Below are positions 6,797 through 7,113 of a stretch of 7,113 nt of DNA, piece by piece. The notes below the pieces were generated by a model. It searched no databases. It worked only from the letters and a program-made list of their open reading frames with translations, and was not told where the DNA came from. The position numbers and the translations under genes were made by a program. Every line of letters starts with the position of its first letter. Positions within the stretch are counted from its first letter, which is position 1. Origin of the DNA: Verrucomicrobiota bacterium (GTDB lineage: Bacteria; Verrucomicrobiota; Verrucomicrobiia; Opitutales; Opitutaceae); the NCBI GenBank assembly GCA_003694825.1, contig RFJS01000056.1, forward strand, positions 1 to 7,113, given 5' to 3'.

Positions 6797-7113
6797 ATGA
6801 CCGAATCTCCCATGCCCGCTCTCGTGGTGCCGGTGCTCAACGACGCCGGTGGGTTGGAGCGTCTGCTGGAATGGTGGTGGGAGAGCGGGGCCGGGGTGCC
6901 GGTGTGGGTGGTGGACGGGGGCAGCCAGGATGGCTCGGTGGAGGTGGCCCATCGCGCCGGCGTCGGCGTCATCGGCTCGCTGCCGGGACGGGCGGTTCAG
7001 ATGAACCGGGGGGCGGAGGCGGCGGCCAGGGCGGGCTGCAATGTCTTCTGGTTTGTCCATGCGGACAGCCTGCCGCCGAAGGAGGCGGTGAGGATGATCG
7101 TGCGGGCGATCGA
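6797..7113 (+). CDS. Glycosyltransferase family 2 protein, TIGR04283-like (3' end missing)
   Basis: The first 105 residues of a GT-A fold glycosyltransferase are present; the gene runs off the window. The N-terminal strand ALVVPVLND (8-16) is the nucleotide-sugar binding start. DGGSQDG (40-46) matches the VDGGSxDG motif. GRAVQMNRGAEAA (64-76) and FVHADS (86-91) correspond to the GRAxQMNxGA and FLHADT motifs of the TIGR04283 group ('rSAM/selenodomain-associated transferase 2'), whose members are usually about 220-235 residues, so roughly half is missing. His-Ala-Asp takes the place of the DxD metal-binding motif; Ser at the next position replaces the commoner Thr. An in-frame stop at 6764-6766 limits the start. 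The ATG at 6797 is most likely, with 6812 as the alternative. The sugar donor and acceptor are unknown. Members often sit beside a TIGR04282-type partner, which could lie downstream. Confidence 0.9.
   Translation, partial: MTESPMPALVVPVLNDAGGLERLLEWWWESGAGVPVWVVDGGSQDGSVEVAHRAGVGVIGSLPGRAVQMNRGAEAAARAGCNVFWFVHADSLPPKEAVRMIVRAI

Noticed and set aside
6569..7060. Upstream extension of the DUF192 frame to 7060
   Set aside because: It would bury the lipoprotein signal, run Pro/His-rich without a domain, and overlap the glycosyltransferase gene on the other strand.

Overview
The window is GC-rich bacterial DNA. A Gram-negative host is suggested by a type IV pilus/type II secretion assembly ATPase with its inner-membrane platform protein, and by a lipoprotein with a lipobox. 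Most starts lack a good Shine-Dalgarno sequence. That, plus the mix of genes (pilB-pilC pair, AraC-P450 pair, DUF192 lipoprotein, TIGR04283-type glycosyltransferase), makes a Verrucomicrobiota/Opitutae-like host a reasonable guess, but this is inference and no marker gene here proves it.

Layout. 1-208 is a leader without a gene I can support. 209-3230 (+) holds a two-gene unit: the PilB/GspE-family ATPase, then the PilC/GspF-family platform protein 55 bases downstream. A GC-rich hairpin followed by TTTT lies 7 bases after the second stop and probably ends the transcript. 3426-4289 (-) is an AraC-family regulator with an N-terminal cupin sensor domain. 4430-5589 (+) is a class I-type bacterial cytochrome P450, divergent from the regulator across 140 bases that contain a tandem GACAAC repeat and an inverted copy. 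The P450 frame is broken near residue 51 by what looks like one missing T. Everything after the break, including the heme-binding loop, is intact. 5590-6007 is a spacer with no convincing gene. 6008-6568 (-) is a DUF192 lipoprotein. 6797-7113 (+) is the 5' part of a family 2 glycosyltransferase of the TIGR04283 type, cut by the window end and divergent from the DUF192 gene.

How the genes work together. The ATPase would power, and the platform protein would couple, assembly of a pilus or pseudopilus. Other parts of that machine (pilins, PilM-Q or Gsp proteins, PilT) are not in the window. The AraC regulator probably controls the P450 and perhaps itself in response to a small ligand, but no ferredoxin or reductase is next to the P450. 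The DUF192 and glycosyltransferase genes have no evident link to the others.

I found no CRISPR array, tRNA, rRNA, insertion sequence or phage gene, and nothing that makes a strong case for an undescribed system. The items most worth a second look are the P450 frameshift and the repeat-bearing divergent promoter region.
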